Below are positions 17,375 to 25,832 of a stretch of DNA of 64,000 nucleotides, one piece after another. Origin of the DNA: UBA5614 sp963667535 (GTDB lineage: Bacteria; Cloacimonadota; Cloacimonadia; Cloacimonadales; Cloacimonadaceae); assembly GCA_963667535.2 (NCBI GenBank), contig CAXXDU010000002.1, positions 2,976,001 through 3,040,000 on the forward strand, read 5' to 3'. Position 1 is the first letter of the stretch, and each line of letters opens with the position of its first letter. The position numbers and the translations under genes were made by a program. The notes below the pieces were generated by a model. It had not been told where the DNA came from. It saw only the letters and a program-made list of their open reading frames with translations, and did not search any database.

Positions 17375-19204
17375 TTAATTTAATAACATGTGTTTGAGTT
17401 CAGGCATACTCAGTGGATTTGATTTCAAGCCTGAGAGTTTTCTATAGGATAATTCTTTTCCAATTCTGCTGATTCTATCCTCAGAACTTACAACTGCCAC
17501 AACACGATAGAACGTCTGCTGAGATTGCATTCCGGCATTGATATGCGTAAATTGATTAGCCGTGCCACTACTCCCCAGAACAAAGTAAACAGCATCATTT
17601 TCTGGATCTGTTGTTTGATTACATAAAATGTAATAAGAAGTAGGTTCTATAGGTATCCCAAGCTCGTTTTGAGTAACAGGTTCCCAGGTAATTACAGCAT
17701 CTGTAGAATTGACCATCTTAATTGTCACATTCTGTGGAATTGCGAGAGTTGCATATCCTATATCAAAGGGATTCTGCGATGAATCAACTGCTGAATTGCC
17801 AAAAACATCTGTTATGGTTAAACGCATTAAAATTCCTGCAGGTGTATTATCTGGTACTAACCAGCTATAGACGCCGTTATTGGCAAGCGCAGGTTGGATA
17901 GTAATGATTGTATCAGGGTCACTTCTAACATATTCCAGATTAACGGGTTGCGCCCCCAAATGATTATCTGATGCTGTCCATGTGATGTTTTGTCTTTCTC
18001 CGACATACCATACTTCACCTCCGTCAGGACTAAGCAGGTCACAAATGGGGTTTACTGTATCTAATGCAAATGGAGATGTCACAAAGATAATCTGTCCGGG
18101 GAGTCTGAAATGATCGTTGCTAATATCACTGCCTGAATTTCCAAATCTATCCACAGCGATAACCCTTATTATTGTATGGGATGATTCTATACTGGGTATC
18201 TGCCATAAATAACTATCATCATTTACTTCATTTGTTGCGAGAGAAGAATATGAAACCCCGTCATCAGTGCTCCAATCTATCATAATCGGGGTTGATAGTA
18301 AATTGCTATCTGTTGCACTCCAGGTGATGTTCCTTGTCATGTTTGCCATGAAGGTTTCCCCGCCATTTGGTGATATGACCGTTACTTGCGGATTTATCGT
18401 ATCCATACTGAAATTTGGAGTGAGAATTACCGAAGCCCCTTGCAAAACAAATGGAGCATCGCTGCAATCAGTGCTGGTATTGCCAAAACAATCTATAACT
18501 GTTATCCTGATTTTAGCATGTTCAACTTCCATTGCTGGTATTGTCCAGGGATAGCAGCTATCATTGATTTCATTTGCAGTTAACGTTGTAAATGATGATC
18601 CGTTATCCATGCTCCAGTCTATTGTTACCGGAGCAAAAGGGAAATGGCTATCTGTTGCGTTCCAGGTAATATCCTTGATTGTATTCATCAGCCACTTTTC
18701 CCCTCCGTTGGGAGATAAGACCGATATTTGAGGATTTATTGTATCTATTGTAAACTGAGGTGTAAGGAAAACAGCTTCATCTGAAAGACGAAAAGGATAA
18801 TCGCTATCATCATTACCTGTGTTACCGTAACTGTCAGTAGCAGTTATCCTGATTTTAGCTTGCAGAGTTGTTATTGCAGGTACTGTCCATAGATATTCTC
18901 CGGTATTCGCTTGGAGAGGTGCAATACTTGTAAAATTTGCACCGTTATTCAAACTTAGTTCGATTAGTATTGGATTTGAAATCAGGTTACTCTCTACTAT
19001 ATTCCATTGAATATGATTAGGAGAATTGTAAAAAAGTGTTTCGCAACCATTAGGGGTAGTAAGATTGACATTCGGATTAACAGTATCAAGAGAAAATGAA
19101 GGTGTGATAGTCATGCCCATATAAAATGTATTATCAGCATTTAAAGTATGATTATAAATAGCAAACAAAAACAAAAAGCCAATCAGTTTTTTTACTAAGC
19201 GCAT
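17375..19204 (-). CDS. exported protein with four PNGGE..ITW repeats and an FN3-like end
   Basis: The ATG at 19204 is preferred over an in-frame ATG 12 bp upstream because GGAGG (19210-19214) lies between them, 5 bp before 19204. About 609 residues; signal peptide MRLVKKLIGFLFLFAIY. Four tandem repeats of about 105 residues each contain the motif S/TPNGGE.W/F....NITW.A.D, then D..S.(Y/P)W..P, then I.V.D.FGN. These resemble the Kre9/KNH (Ser-Thr-rich cell-surface) Ig-like repeats. The last 100 residues (PQNVTIKMVNSTDAVITWEP...) look like FN3. No sorting tail is present. It lies upstream of, and probably co-transcribed with, the SUMF1 gene; both look like surface proteins. Confidence 0.75.
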   Translation of the reverse strand: MRLVKKLIGFLFLFAIYNHTLNADNTFYMGMTITPSFSLDTVNPNVNLTTPNGCETLFYNSPNHIQWNIVESNLISNPILIELSLNNGANFTSIAPLQANTGEYLWTVPAITTLQAKIRITATDSYGNTGNDDSDYPFRLSDEAVFLTPQFTIDTINPQISVLSPNGGEKWLMNTIKDITWNATDSHFPFAPVTIDWSMDNGSSFTTLTANEINDSCYPWTIPAMEVEHAKIRITVIDCFGNTSTDCSDAPFVLQGASVILTPNFSMDTINPQVTVISPNGGETFMANMTRNITWSATDSNLLSTPIMIDWSTDDGVSYSSLATNEVNDDSYLWQIPSIESSHTIIRVIAVDRFGNSGSDISNDHFRLPGQIIFVTSPFALDTVNPICDLLSPDGGEVWYVGERQNITWTASDNHLGAQPVNLEYVRSDPDTIITIQPALANNGVYSWLVPDNTPAGILMRLTITDVFGNSAVDSSQNPFDIGYATLAIPQNVTIKMVNSTDAVITWEPVTQNELGIPIEPTSYYILCNQTTDPENDAVYFVLGSSGTANQFTHINAGMQSQQTFYRVVAVVSSEDRISRIGKELSYRKLSGLKSNPLSMPELKHMLLN

Positions 19205-19295
19205 GGATACCTCCATGAAGGGGAATCTCTATAGTTTAAAGAATGTTCTAATGTTTAATTTGTTATATATTCTATAGTTACAAATAAGCGTTTTT

Positions 19296-19301
19296 TGTCA
19301 A
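19296..19301 (-). promoter_or_regulatory. TTGACA box before the PNGGE-repeat gene
   Basis: TTGACA on the minus strand, 92 bp before the chosen ATG at 19204. TATAGA follows at about 20 bp. The surrounding gap 19205-19391 holds no gene. Confidence 0.3.
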
Positions 19302-19391
19302 TAAATTATATCTCTCCAAAGGAGCAGATTATACACCGGGAAAATTTGATCATTGTTCCAATCCAAATGATTTTTTTGTTACCAGTTTTTA

Positions 19392-19907
19392 CTATCCTGC
19401 AACAATACCCGCTATACCAGCCAGAGCCATGATAAGCATTGGATGCAGCTTAAACCTGAGAGATAGGATGAAGCAGGCTGCAAAAACGACAACTCCAAAC
19501 CAATTGACAAAGGCAGCTTTGGCAGTCAGCCAGGCAGCAGAAGCAATCAAGCCGATAACCAAAGGACGCAGATCTTTTAGTATCATACCAAACCAGGCTT
19601 TCTTCTTCAATTTGAGATAAGAGATTGTGATTATCAGCATGATTATCAAAGATGGCAGAATTACGCCAAAAGTAGTAAAGACACTTCCCCAGAAGCCTGC
19701 CTGCCTGTAACCGATAAAGGTTGCTACATTTACAGCAATCGGTCCCGGTGTCATCTGCGAGATGGCTATCATGTCCGTAAGCTGTTGATTAGTAAGCCAA
19801 TGATGCTTGATTACTACTTCCTGTTGAATCATACTCAGCATGGCATAACCTCCACCAATACTGAATAAGCCAATCTTAAAGAAAGTCCAGCATAATTGCC
19901 ACAGCAT
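19392..19907 (-). CDS. chromate transporter family protein, half-size subunit
   Basis: 171 residues, very hydrophobic, with the CHR-family signature near the N-terminus (FFKIGLFSIGGGYAM) and the MTPGPIAVNVATFIGY motif. This is the short (single-domain) form. The preceding gene encodes the other half, and the two start/stop codons overlap as TGATG at 19905-19909. Paired short-chain CHR proteins are thought to work as a heteromer in the inner membrane. Chromate export has been shown for some family members; the natural substrate here is not known. Last gene of the ispG operon. Confidence 0.85.
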   Translation of the reverse strand: MLWQLCWTFFKIGLFSIGGGYAMLSMIQQEVVIKHHWLTNQQLTDMIAISQMTPGPIAVNVATFIGYRQAGFWGSVFTTFGVILPSLIIMLIITISYLKLKKKAWFGMILKDLRPLVIGLIASAAWLTAKAAFVNWFGVVVFAACFILSLRFKLHPMLIMALAGIAGIVAG

Positions 19908-20470
19908 CAGTCTTTAGCTTCCTTTGTACGTGTAACTTTATACAGGTACTTTACCCATGCCAGCAGGATAGTGAAGATTATCAGGTAGATGGGAGAAATG
20001 CCATAAAAGACAATTAGGATTATCGCCACTATCGGCAACCAATAGCTATACCATTTAATTTTGGCTTTGGCAGCTATCTGGATTACCGGGACAGCTATCA
20101 GGGCTGTTACAGCAGGACGCAGACCATTGAATATCTTTTGTACGATGAAAGACTGAGCCCAATTGGTAAATGTAACAGCTATCACGAGTATAATCAAAAA
20201 AGATGGCAGGACAGTTCCTAAAACAGCCAATACCATTCCCCATGTCCGGGCAATATGATAACCCGCATATACGCTAATATTCACTGCAATCGGACCCGGA
20301 CAAGCCTGTGCTGCCGCCAGACCGTCCACAAAGGTTTCTTCATCCATCCACTTATTCTTTTCCACTACTTCCCGATGGATGAGAGGCAGCATGGCATATC
20401 CCCCACCCAGAGTGAACATCCCGATTTTAAAGAAAGATATAAAGAGCTTGAAATATTCAGTTTTAGTCAT
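19907..20470 (-). CDS. chromate transporter family protein, half-size subunit
   Basis: 187 residues with the same fold as its partner: FFKIGMFTLGGGYAMLPLIHREVVEK, then AAAQACPGPIAVNISVYAGY, followed by several membrane segments and a basic C-terminus (KYLYKVTRTKEAKD), consistent with a cytoplasmic end. Its start overlaps the ispG stop by four bases (ATGA, 20467-20470) and its stop overlaps the next start by one base. Both overlaps point to translational coupling. Substrate uncertain, as for its partner. Confidence 0.85.
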   Translation of the reverse strand: MTKTEYFKLFISFFKIGMFTLGGGYAMLPLIHREVVEKNKWMDEETFVDGLAAAQACPGPIAVNISVYAGYHIARTWGMVLAVLGTVLPSFLIILVIAVTFTNWAQSFIVQKIFNGLRPAVTALIAVPVIQIAAKAKIKWYSYWLPIVAIILIVFYGISPIYLIIFTILLAWVKYLYKVTRTKEAKD

Positions 20471-21534
20471 AAAGGATATTTATTTTGGATTAGCTTAACC
20501 AGCCCTGAGACCAATTCATGTTCAGGTACTTTGCCAACAATTTCGCCGTTAGCAAAGAGCAGCCCTTCTCCGCTGCCACCGGCAATCCCAAAATCTGCTT
20601 CTCTTGCTTCACCGGGACCATTTACCGCACAACCCATTACAGCGACAGTGATGGGTAATTCGGAATATGCCTTGAGCGCTATTTCTACTTTATTTGCCAG
20701 ACTAATCAAATCTATTTTAGTCCTGCCGCAGGTCGGGCAGGATACGATATCCATTCCTTTTCTCATTTGCAGAGCTTTAAGGATGGCTTTGGCAGCATAT
20801 ACTTCTTTTACAGGGTCTGCTGTCAGAGAAACCCTGATTGTATCACCAATACCTTCTGAAAGCAGAGTTCCAAGCGCGATGGCAGATTTAACTGTGCCCA
20901 TATATTCAGTTCCGGCTTCCGTCACACCCAGGTGTAAGGGATAATCTACCTTACCGGAAAGCAGTCTGTAACTATCAATCATTAAAGGAACCGAAGAGGC
21001 TTTAACAGATATTTTTATATCATGGAAATGAAGTTTTTCCAGTATTCGTACATGTTCCAGGGCAGCTTCAACCAAGCCTGTTGCCGAAACACCATATTTG
21101 TTTAGAATAGCTTGGGGCAAAGAACCTGTATTCACTCCGATGCGGAGGGGAATGCCTTTGTCTTTTGCAGCAGTTACTACCTCAATCACTTTCCCTTCCG
21201 AGCCGATATTACCCGGATTGATACGCAGCCCATCAACACCATTAGCTATAGACAAAAGAGCAAGCTTATAATCAAAATGGATATCGGCAACTAAAGGCAT
21301 CGGACATTCCTTGCGTATGTCTTTTAAGGCATTGGCATCAGCTTCATCCAGAACAGCTACACGGATAATCTCACAACCTGCTGCATAGAGTTCTTTTATC
21401 TGTTTCAGGGTGCTTTTCACATCTGAAGTCAGAGTATTGGTCATAGATTGGATTGATATAGGAGCTTCTGCACCAATTAATATATTGCCCAATTTTATCT
21501 GCCGGGTTATATGCCTTTTTTGCTTATTATTCAT
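20467..21534 (-). CDS. ispG: (E)-4-hydroxy-3-methylbut-2-enyl-diphosphate synthase
   Basis: IspG/GcpE catalyses the penultimate step of the MEP isoprenoid pathway, converting MEcPP to HMBPP with a [4Fe-4S] cluster. The frame shows the N-terminal TIM-barrel part (SIQSMTNTLTSDV, ADIHFDYKLA, GLRINPGNIG, IRIGVNTGSL-like) and the C-terminal cluster ligands in SCPTCGRT and MGCAVNGPGEA (Cys about 266, 269 and 302). About 355 residues, the short bacterial type. The ATG at 21534 (GGTGG 5 bp upstream) is preferred over the in-frame GTG at 21546. Head of an operon with two chromate-transporter-like genes, an unusual pairing. Confidence 0.95.
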   Translation of the reverse strand: MNNKQKRHITRQIKLGNILIGAEAPISIQSMTNTLTSDVKSTLKQIKELYAAGCEIIRVAVLDEADANALKDIRKECPMPLVADIHFDYKLALLSIANGVDGLRINPGNIGSEGKVIEVVTAAKDKGIPLRIGVNTGSLPQAILNKYGVSATGLVEAALEHVRILEKLHFHDIKISVKASSVPLMIDSYRLLSGKVDYPLHLGVTEAGTEYMGTVKSAIALGTLLSEGIGDTIRVSLTADPVKEVYAAKAILKALQMRKGMDIVSCPTCGRTKIDLISLANKVEIALKAYSELPITVAVMGCAVNGPGEAREADFGIAGGSGEGLLFANGEIVGKVPEHELVSGLVKLIQNKYPL

Positions 21535-21584
21535 ATCTGCCACCACTTTAATAATATAGAGATGCTTTTAGCCTGTTCGCTTTT

Positions 21585-21590
21585 TGTCAA
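21585..21590 (-). promoter_or_regulatory. TTGACA box upstream of ispG
   Basis: TTGACA on the minus strand, 51 bp before the ispG ATG, in the 139-bp divergent region shared with the ankyrin gene. No strong -10 hexamer was seen. Confidence 0.3.
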
Positions 21591-21617
21591 TCAGATTTAA
21601 TCACCCAGGGATTGTAC

Positions 21618-21623
21618 TTGACA
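21618..21623 (+). promoter_or_regulatory. TTGACA box upstream of the ankyrin gene
   Basis: TTGACA on the plus strand, 51 bp before the ATG at 21674. TTAATG or TAATGT follows at 17-18 bp. It lies back to back with the ispG box, so this region probably holds divergent promoters. Confidence 0.35.
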
Positions 21624-21673
21624 TTTATATAGATGCATTCTTAATGTAACAAAGGTTTTTAGTGGAGCAACAA

Positions 21674-22336
21674 ATGAAACTAAGCAAAGCATATGTCTTC
21701 CTTGTTCTGATAATACTATTTTGTTCTGTTTTAGGTGCAGAAACTCAGAAGGCAGACAATGCAACCGGAATAGATAAACTAAAACTGCATAATATAACAT
21801 TTTCAGATGCCAATTTCTACAAATATCTCAATCAAGACAAGGCAGAAATCATCAGAGCTTTTCTGGATGCAGGATATGATCTAAACAAACGCAACCAGGC
21901 AAGTCAGACACCCTTAATAGTTGCATCGATGAAAGGAGCTTTGGATGTATGTGAGTTGCTTGTTTCCAGGGGAGCAGATGTTAATGCTACTGATATTGAC
22001 AAGAGCACTGCTTTGATGTACGCTGCAAGCTGTAAAAGAGCTAGTATAGTAAACCTTCTTGTGATAAATAAAGCTGATGTCAACCTGCAAAATGATAAGG
22101 GTTGGACAGCGCTTATGTTTGCGATTGAGGGTGGAAGCAGAGAAACAATAGACGCAGTTATTACCGTTGACACTGATCCGATGCTTCGTAATAATGACAA
22201 TAAAACAGCCAGAGATTATGCTAGAAAGCATAAGTATGGAAAACTCAATCAATACATCAGGGACAAGATTGCCTATCTGGAAAAGATAAAAAAAGATGAA
22301 GCCAGAAAGACTATCATTAGATCACAAAGAGATTAG
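21674..22336 (+). CDS. exported ankyrin-repeat protein
   Basis: The ATG at 21674 is chosen because GTGGAG lies 6 bp upstream and the signal peptide begins there (MKLSKAYVFLVLIILFCSVLGAE). About 220 residues. Three to four ankyrin repeats follow: TPLIVASMKGALDVCELLVSRGADVNATD, TALMYAASCKRASIVNLLVINKADVN and TALMFAIEGGSRETIDAVI. A charged, probably helical C-terminus (KIKKDEARKTIIRSQRD) ends the protein. Probably periplasmic and involved in protein binding; partner unknown. Hsp20 follows 30 bp downstream on the same strand. Confidence 0.85.
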   Translation: MKLSKAYVFLVLIILFCSVLGAETQKADNATGIDKLKLHNITFSDANFYKYLNQDKAEIIRAFLDAGYDLNKRNQASQTPLIVASMKGALDVCELLVSRGADVNATDIDKSTALMYAASCKRASIVNLLVINKADVNLQNDKGWTALMFAIEGGSRETIDAVITVDTDPMLRNNDNKTARDYARKHKYGKLNQYIRDKIAYLEKIKKDEARKTIIRSQRD

Positions 22337-22366
22337 TATGCTTTTATTAGCAGGGAGATAAACACT

Positions 22367-22807
22367 ATGCGTGAAAAATTCTTTGACAATCTGATTGGTA
22401 TCCAACGCGAAATGCTGAAAATACTGGGCGAAGTAAATTCCCTGACCAATCACCCCAATGCGATTGAAGATGCTTTGGATGATATCTGGCACCCACGCTG
22501 TGATGTGTTTCAAACTGATACAGAATGGATAATTCTGGTTGAACTGGCAGGCGTGGATAAGAAGAATATCAGTATCACTACCACTGATGAGTATATCCGG
22601 ATTTCCGGAGAAAGAACATTGCCCACGCCAAACTGTCAGATGTGTTATTATAATATGGAAATTGAAACGGGTAAATTTGACCGCCGTATATACTTCCCCC
22701 TTACAGCCATAGAAAGAGAAAAGCCCAAAGTTACTTATGAAAACGGGTTTCTACATATAGCCTTTACATTGCAGCCTGTGATTGAGAGAATAATCGAGAT
22801 AAAATAG
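22367..22807 (+). CDS. Hsp20/alpha-crystallin family small heat-shock protein
   Basis: 146 residues. The alpha-crystallin domain spans about 43-146: CDVFQTDTEWIILVELAGVDKKNISI, YIRISGERTLP, FDRRIYFPLTAI and TYENGFLHIAFTL. The length and A.v.k..I motif fit bacterial sHSPs, ATP-independent holdases that bind unfolding proteins in the cytoplasm. The C-terminal ERIIEIK could supply the I-x-I anchor used for oligomer assembly. GGGAG is well placed before the ATG. No CIRCE-like inverted repeat was seen upstream. The next gene starts one base after its stop. Confidence 0.9.
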   Translation: MREKFFDNLIGIQREMLKILGEVNSLTNHPNAIEDALDDIWHPRCDVFQTDTEWIILVELAGVDKKNISITTTDEYIRISGERTLPTPNCQMCYYNMEIETGKFDRRIYFPLTAIEREKPKVTYENGFLHIAFTLQPVIERIIEIK

Positions 22808-22808
22808 C

Positions 22809-23375
22809 ATGAAAATGATATTAGCAGGATTATTGCTCCTCATGATATTGACCTCATGTACAAATACTTATTATAATAGATTCGGAGGCTATCCCATCAA
22901 TTCTGAAACACTTGAAGTTAATCAGGATGCCGTTAATATCAAACTACTCGTCACGTATAGGTTTTTTCAACAAAATGAAGTAGTTGATACGACTTCACTC
23001 AATATCTCGATAAAGCCAATAATTGACCAGAAGGATTTACCAACTCTTAAAATAGTCAGGATTGCTTTAGCTTCGCAGGATAGCTCATACCTATTAACCT
23101 ATTCCAAACCTGCCGTTTATGATAAGTATGGCAAATATCCCATTATTGAGGGTGTCTCTGACCAACCTTGTGTTTTTACCGTCAAAAGGGGAAACTATGA
23201 CTACAACTTTATCCTGACCTATAGTGTTATAGGTACAAACGGTCAGTGGATAGAAAGCCGGAAAGTATTCCCGATAAATATTCAGGATAAAGAAATGCAG
23301 CCCAAAACCTATATCACTCCACCCCAGAAGATACCTCTCCAAACTCCAAAGAACTATCCGGAAAGTCGCTATTAG
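22809..23375 (+). CDS. lipoprotein of unknown function
   Basis: 188 residues. The N-terminus MKMILAGLLLLMILTSC carries a classical lipobox (LTSC), so lipid attachment at Cys17 is predicted. The rest is beta-rich (VNIKLLVTYRFFQQNEVVD..., YNFILTYSVIGTNGQWIESRKVFPI) and ends in a Pro-rich stretch. No family is recognised. The start lies one base after the Hsp20 stop, so it is very probably translated from the same mRNA. It converges with the beta-helix gene at 23439; no classical terminator lies between them. Confidence 0.75.
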   Translation: MKMILAGLLLLMILTSCTNTYYNRFGGYPINSETLEVNQDAVNIKLLVTYRFFQQNEVVDTTSLNISIKPIIDQKDLPTLKIVRIALASQDSSYLLTYSKPAVYDKYGKYPIIEGVSDQPCVFTVKRGNYDYNFILTYSVIGTNGQWIESRKVFPINIQDKEMQPKTYITPPQKIPLQTPKNYPESRY

Positions 23376-23384
23376 AGAGTTACC

Positions 23385-23464
23385 GGATACGTGTCACTTT
23401 CTTTGCTGGTAGCAGTGACAATCCTGTCGCTGTTTATGTTATTGGATACGTGTCACTTTCTTTG
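23385..23464. repeat. 21-bp direct repeat duplicating the end of the beta-helix gene
   Basis: A perfect 21-bp repeat (GGATACGTGTCAC...TTTG) occurs at 23385-23405 and 23444-23464. The second copy encodes the final codons of the neighbouring minus-strand gene (KKVTRIQ). The first copy, read in the same direction, would encode KKVTRIR followed by a stop. Confidence 0.85.
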
Positions 23465-25781
23465 AAATAGTCTTTTCCTGGTCCTTTGTCAGCCTAATCA
23501 GGTAAATCCCTGTACTGCTGGGTCTGCCTGCTTCATCCTTGCCATTCCACTGTATGACCTGCTCACCTTTGGCTTGCTTGGCATTGACCAGCTTCTTTAC
23601 TCTCTGCCCTTTAGTATTATAGACTTCCAAGACCACATCCGATGCTTTCTCCAGCTTGTAGCTGATGGTTGTATTACTCACGAAAGGATTGGGATAGATA
23701 CTCAGAGTAGTAGAATTCGGGACAGGAAGAGCATTATCCTGATCAACAGTGCTGCTCCATTCATAAGCTCCCATGTCTATGGATGCACCTCTGACTCTGG
23801 GATTACCTGCCAAATCATAGAGAGGAAAGGAAAAGCGTGGGAGTCCTTCCAAAGCGCTAAAATCAGTTGTTCCGGCATCAACACAAGGTGATTCTGAGCT
23901 TAAATAATAAAGATTAGGATTATGCGTACCAATAAAGAGAGGGTCAAATCTAAAATTAGTGCCATACCATTCCTGAACATTATTGATTCCTATGTTCTGA
24001 AACCCGGTATAGCCCTCATCTGCTCCATCGCCAATCAGGCAGTTGAGCACTCTCAGCCTGCATGGCTCATCTGTAGAAGCATGGAGCCTGACATTGCGGG
24101 GGAAGTTATGATAGATTATGGAATTAATCATAGTCAGTCTGCCATTGTCAAAAACAGTGACACCACTGCCATTAAAATACTGGCAGATATTGTCTGTTAT
24201 CGTGGCATTTATCAGGTAATTCTCTACCGGGATGGAGGCGCCATAAGTGTGATAACCAACGCAGAACATGGGGGAATCGCCAAAGAAATGTTCATCACTA
24301 TAACTGTTTGAAATCTGAATATTGATAAAATAATTGGGATTCTCAATATAATTGGGATAATAATAACTGTTGCCGATCATAAACCCTGCTCCGGTGCTTT
24401 CGGAATTGCCGGGACGGTAATTATCAATCAGAATATTCTCGGCATAGGTGTTTCCACCCAGAATATTAAAAGCAAAACGACCGTTACAGTTAAGTATCTG
24501 GATATTTTTGAAGCTGGCTTTATCTGCATAGTATGACGTGATGATGTTCATCATCTGTGTTGCAGAATTCGGAGTTCCCAATGGAATCTTGCAATCCAGA
24601 AATCTAAGATTTTCCAGATTAACACTATACATTCTGCTTTTTGATCCGTCTTCATTCCCATAGCCACGGCTGGAAAAAGTTATAACACCATGCCCAAACT
24701 CACTGCCACACCTTATAATAGTAAGGTTTTTTAACCCTGTCTCCCGCTCTCCATTGTATCCATACGCAGCGGGATATTTATTCTCGCCGTCCAATATGGT
24801 TCTGTATTCGTTGTCCCCGCTGATGGTTACCCAGCTTCTCATGTTAAGGGGTAAAAATTGTCCGTTTAGACTGCGGGAATAAGTTCCTTCTGCCAAATGA
24901 ATAGTGCGCGGGTTTAGGCTGTCAGCTTTCACTTTGATAAGTGCCAGGGCTATGGTTTTGAGAGGCGAATCAGGTGTAAGACCATCGTTTGTGTCATCAC
25001 CGGTTGTGCTTACATATAAATCTGCCGGTATCTGCTCTATAGCAGCTCTGCGGCAGGAAAAGGAAATGGGGGCAAAAATTGTACTAAAAAGATACTCGTC
25101 ATCCGGATGCATTACCGTGAATTTATCCAGCACTATATTATTGCCGGGAGCTTGAAAAATTATATCATTACCATAGGCTCCGAAGTTGAGAAAAACACTA
25201 CATAGATTAATGGGGTCAAATACCACTTCAGAATCACCTAATGAAAGCGCTCCTCCATGATGAGTTTGATTATGGGATATTTCCATACCTGATAATGTGG
25301 CAATAGAATTATTTAATACAACACCTCCAGATACTACAGCATAGTTCTTTTTTATCAGGCAATTTGTAATATTAATAACCGAATCCAGACAGAATATGCC
25401 TCCCCCGACTGGTGGGGAATCAGGATATTGACGAAATCCGCTGCCATTGGTTAGATAAAGATTTTCCAGCTTAATATTAGCATTGTCTGTAATGACAATG
25501 CAGCTTCCGGTTTGATTACCATCTATGATAGTGATGCGGCGGGAGTCTTCTGTAAAAGGGCTGTATTTGCTTGTAATTGTTAGTGACTTGCCGATGACTC
25601 TCAGATTCTCTATATATCTACCATAATCCACTAATACTGTATCACCGGGAGAGGAAGCATTGATAGCGCTTTGGATAGTGGTATAAACACCAGATGCGCT
25701 GTGGGACACCGACAGAGTCATAGATAGCAGCCATATCGGTAATGCAACCCAAACGATAGCGAACAGAATTTTAATTTTCAT
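23439..25781 (-). CDS. exported parallel beta-helix protein with sorting domain
   Basis: 780 residues, signal peptide MKIKILFAIVWVALPIWLLS. N-terminal YTTIQSAINASSPGDTVLVDYGRYIENL is the typical opening of right-handed beta-helix (pectate-lyase/DUF1565-like) proteins. A second such start occurs at DLYVSTTGDDTNDGLTPDSPLKTIALAL. Helix rungs (NIKLENLYLTNG, INITNCLIKKN) continue to about residue 680 (GAYEW). The last 80 residues are a sorting tail: YPNPFVSNTTISY, YNTKGQRVKKL, WNGKDEAGRPSSTGIYLIRL. The architecture matches the protein at 47512-50055. Substrate unknown; cell-surface polysaccharide binding or cleavage is only an inference. Confidence 0.85.
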   Translation of the reverse strand: MKIKILFAIVWVALPIWLLSMTLSVSHSASGVYTTIQSAINASSPGDTVLVDYGRYIENLRVIGKSLTITSKYSPFTEDSRRITIIDGNQTGSCIVITDNANIKLENLYLTNGSGFRQYPDSPPVGGGIFCLDSVINITNCLIKKNYAVVSGGVVLNNSIATLSGMEISHNQTHHGGALSLGDSEVVFDPINLCSVFLNFGAYGNDIIFQAPGNNIVLDKFTVMHPDDEYLFSTIFAPISFSCRRAAIEQIPADLYVSTTGDDTNDGLTPDSPLKTIALALIKVKADSLNPRTIHLAEGTYSRSLNGQFLPLNMRSWVTISGDNEYRTILDGENKYPAAYGYNGERETGLKNLTIIRCGSEFGHGVITFSSRGYGNEDGSKSRMYSVNLENLRFLDCKIPLGTPNSATQMMNIITSYYADKASFKNIQILNCNGRFAFNILGGNTYAENILIDNYRPGNSESTGAGFMIGNSYYYPNYIENPNYFINIQISNSYSDEHFFGDSPMFCVGYHTYGASIPVENYLINATITDNICQYFNGSGVTVFDNGRLTMINSIIYHNFPRNVRLHASTDEPCRLRVLNCLIGDGADEGYTGFQNIGINNVQEWYGTNFRFDPLFIGTHNPNLYYLSSESPCVDAGTTDFSALEGLPRFSFPLYDLAGNPRVRGASIDMGAYEWSSTVDQDNALPVPNSTTLSIYPNPFVSNTTISYKLEKASDVVLEVYNTKGQRVKKLVNAKQAKGEQVIQWNGKDEAGRPSSTGIYLIRLTKDQEKTISKKVTRIQ

Positions 25782-25832
25782 GATTCAAAAACGAAGTCGG
25801 GAGGTTTTAACGCTCCCGACTTCATATTAAAA

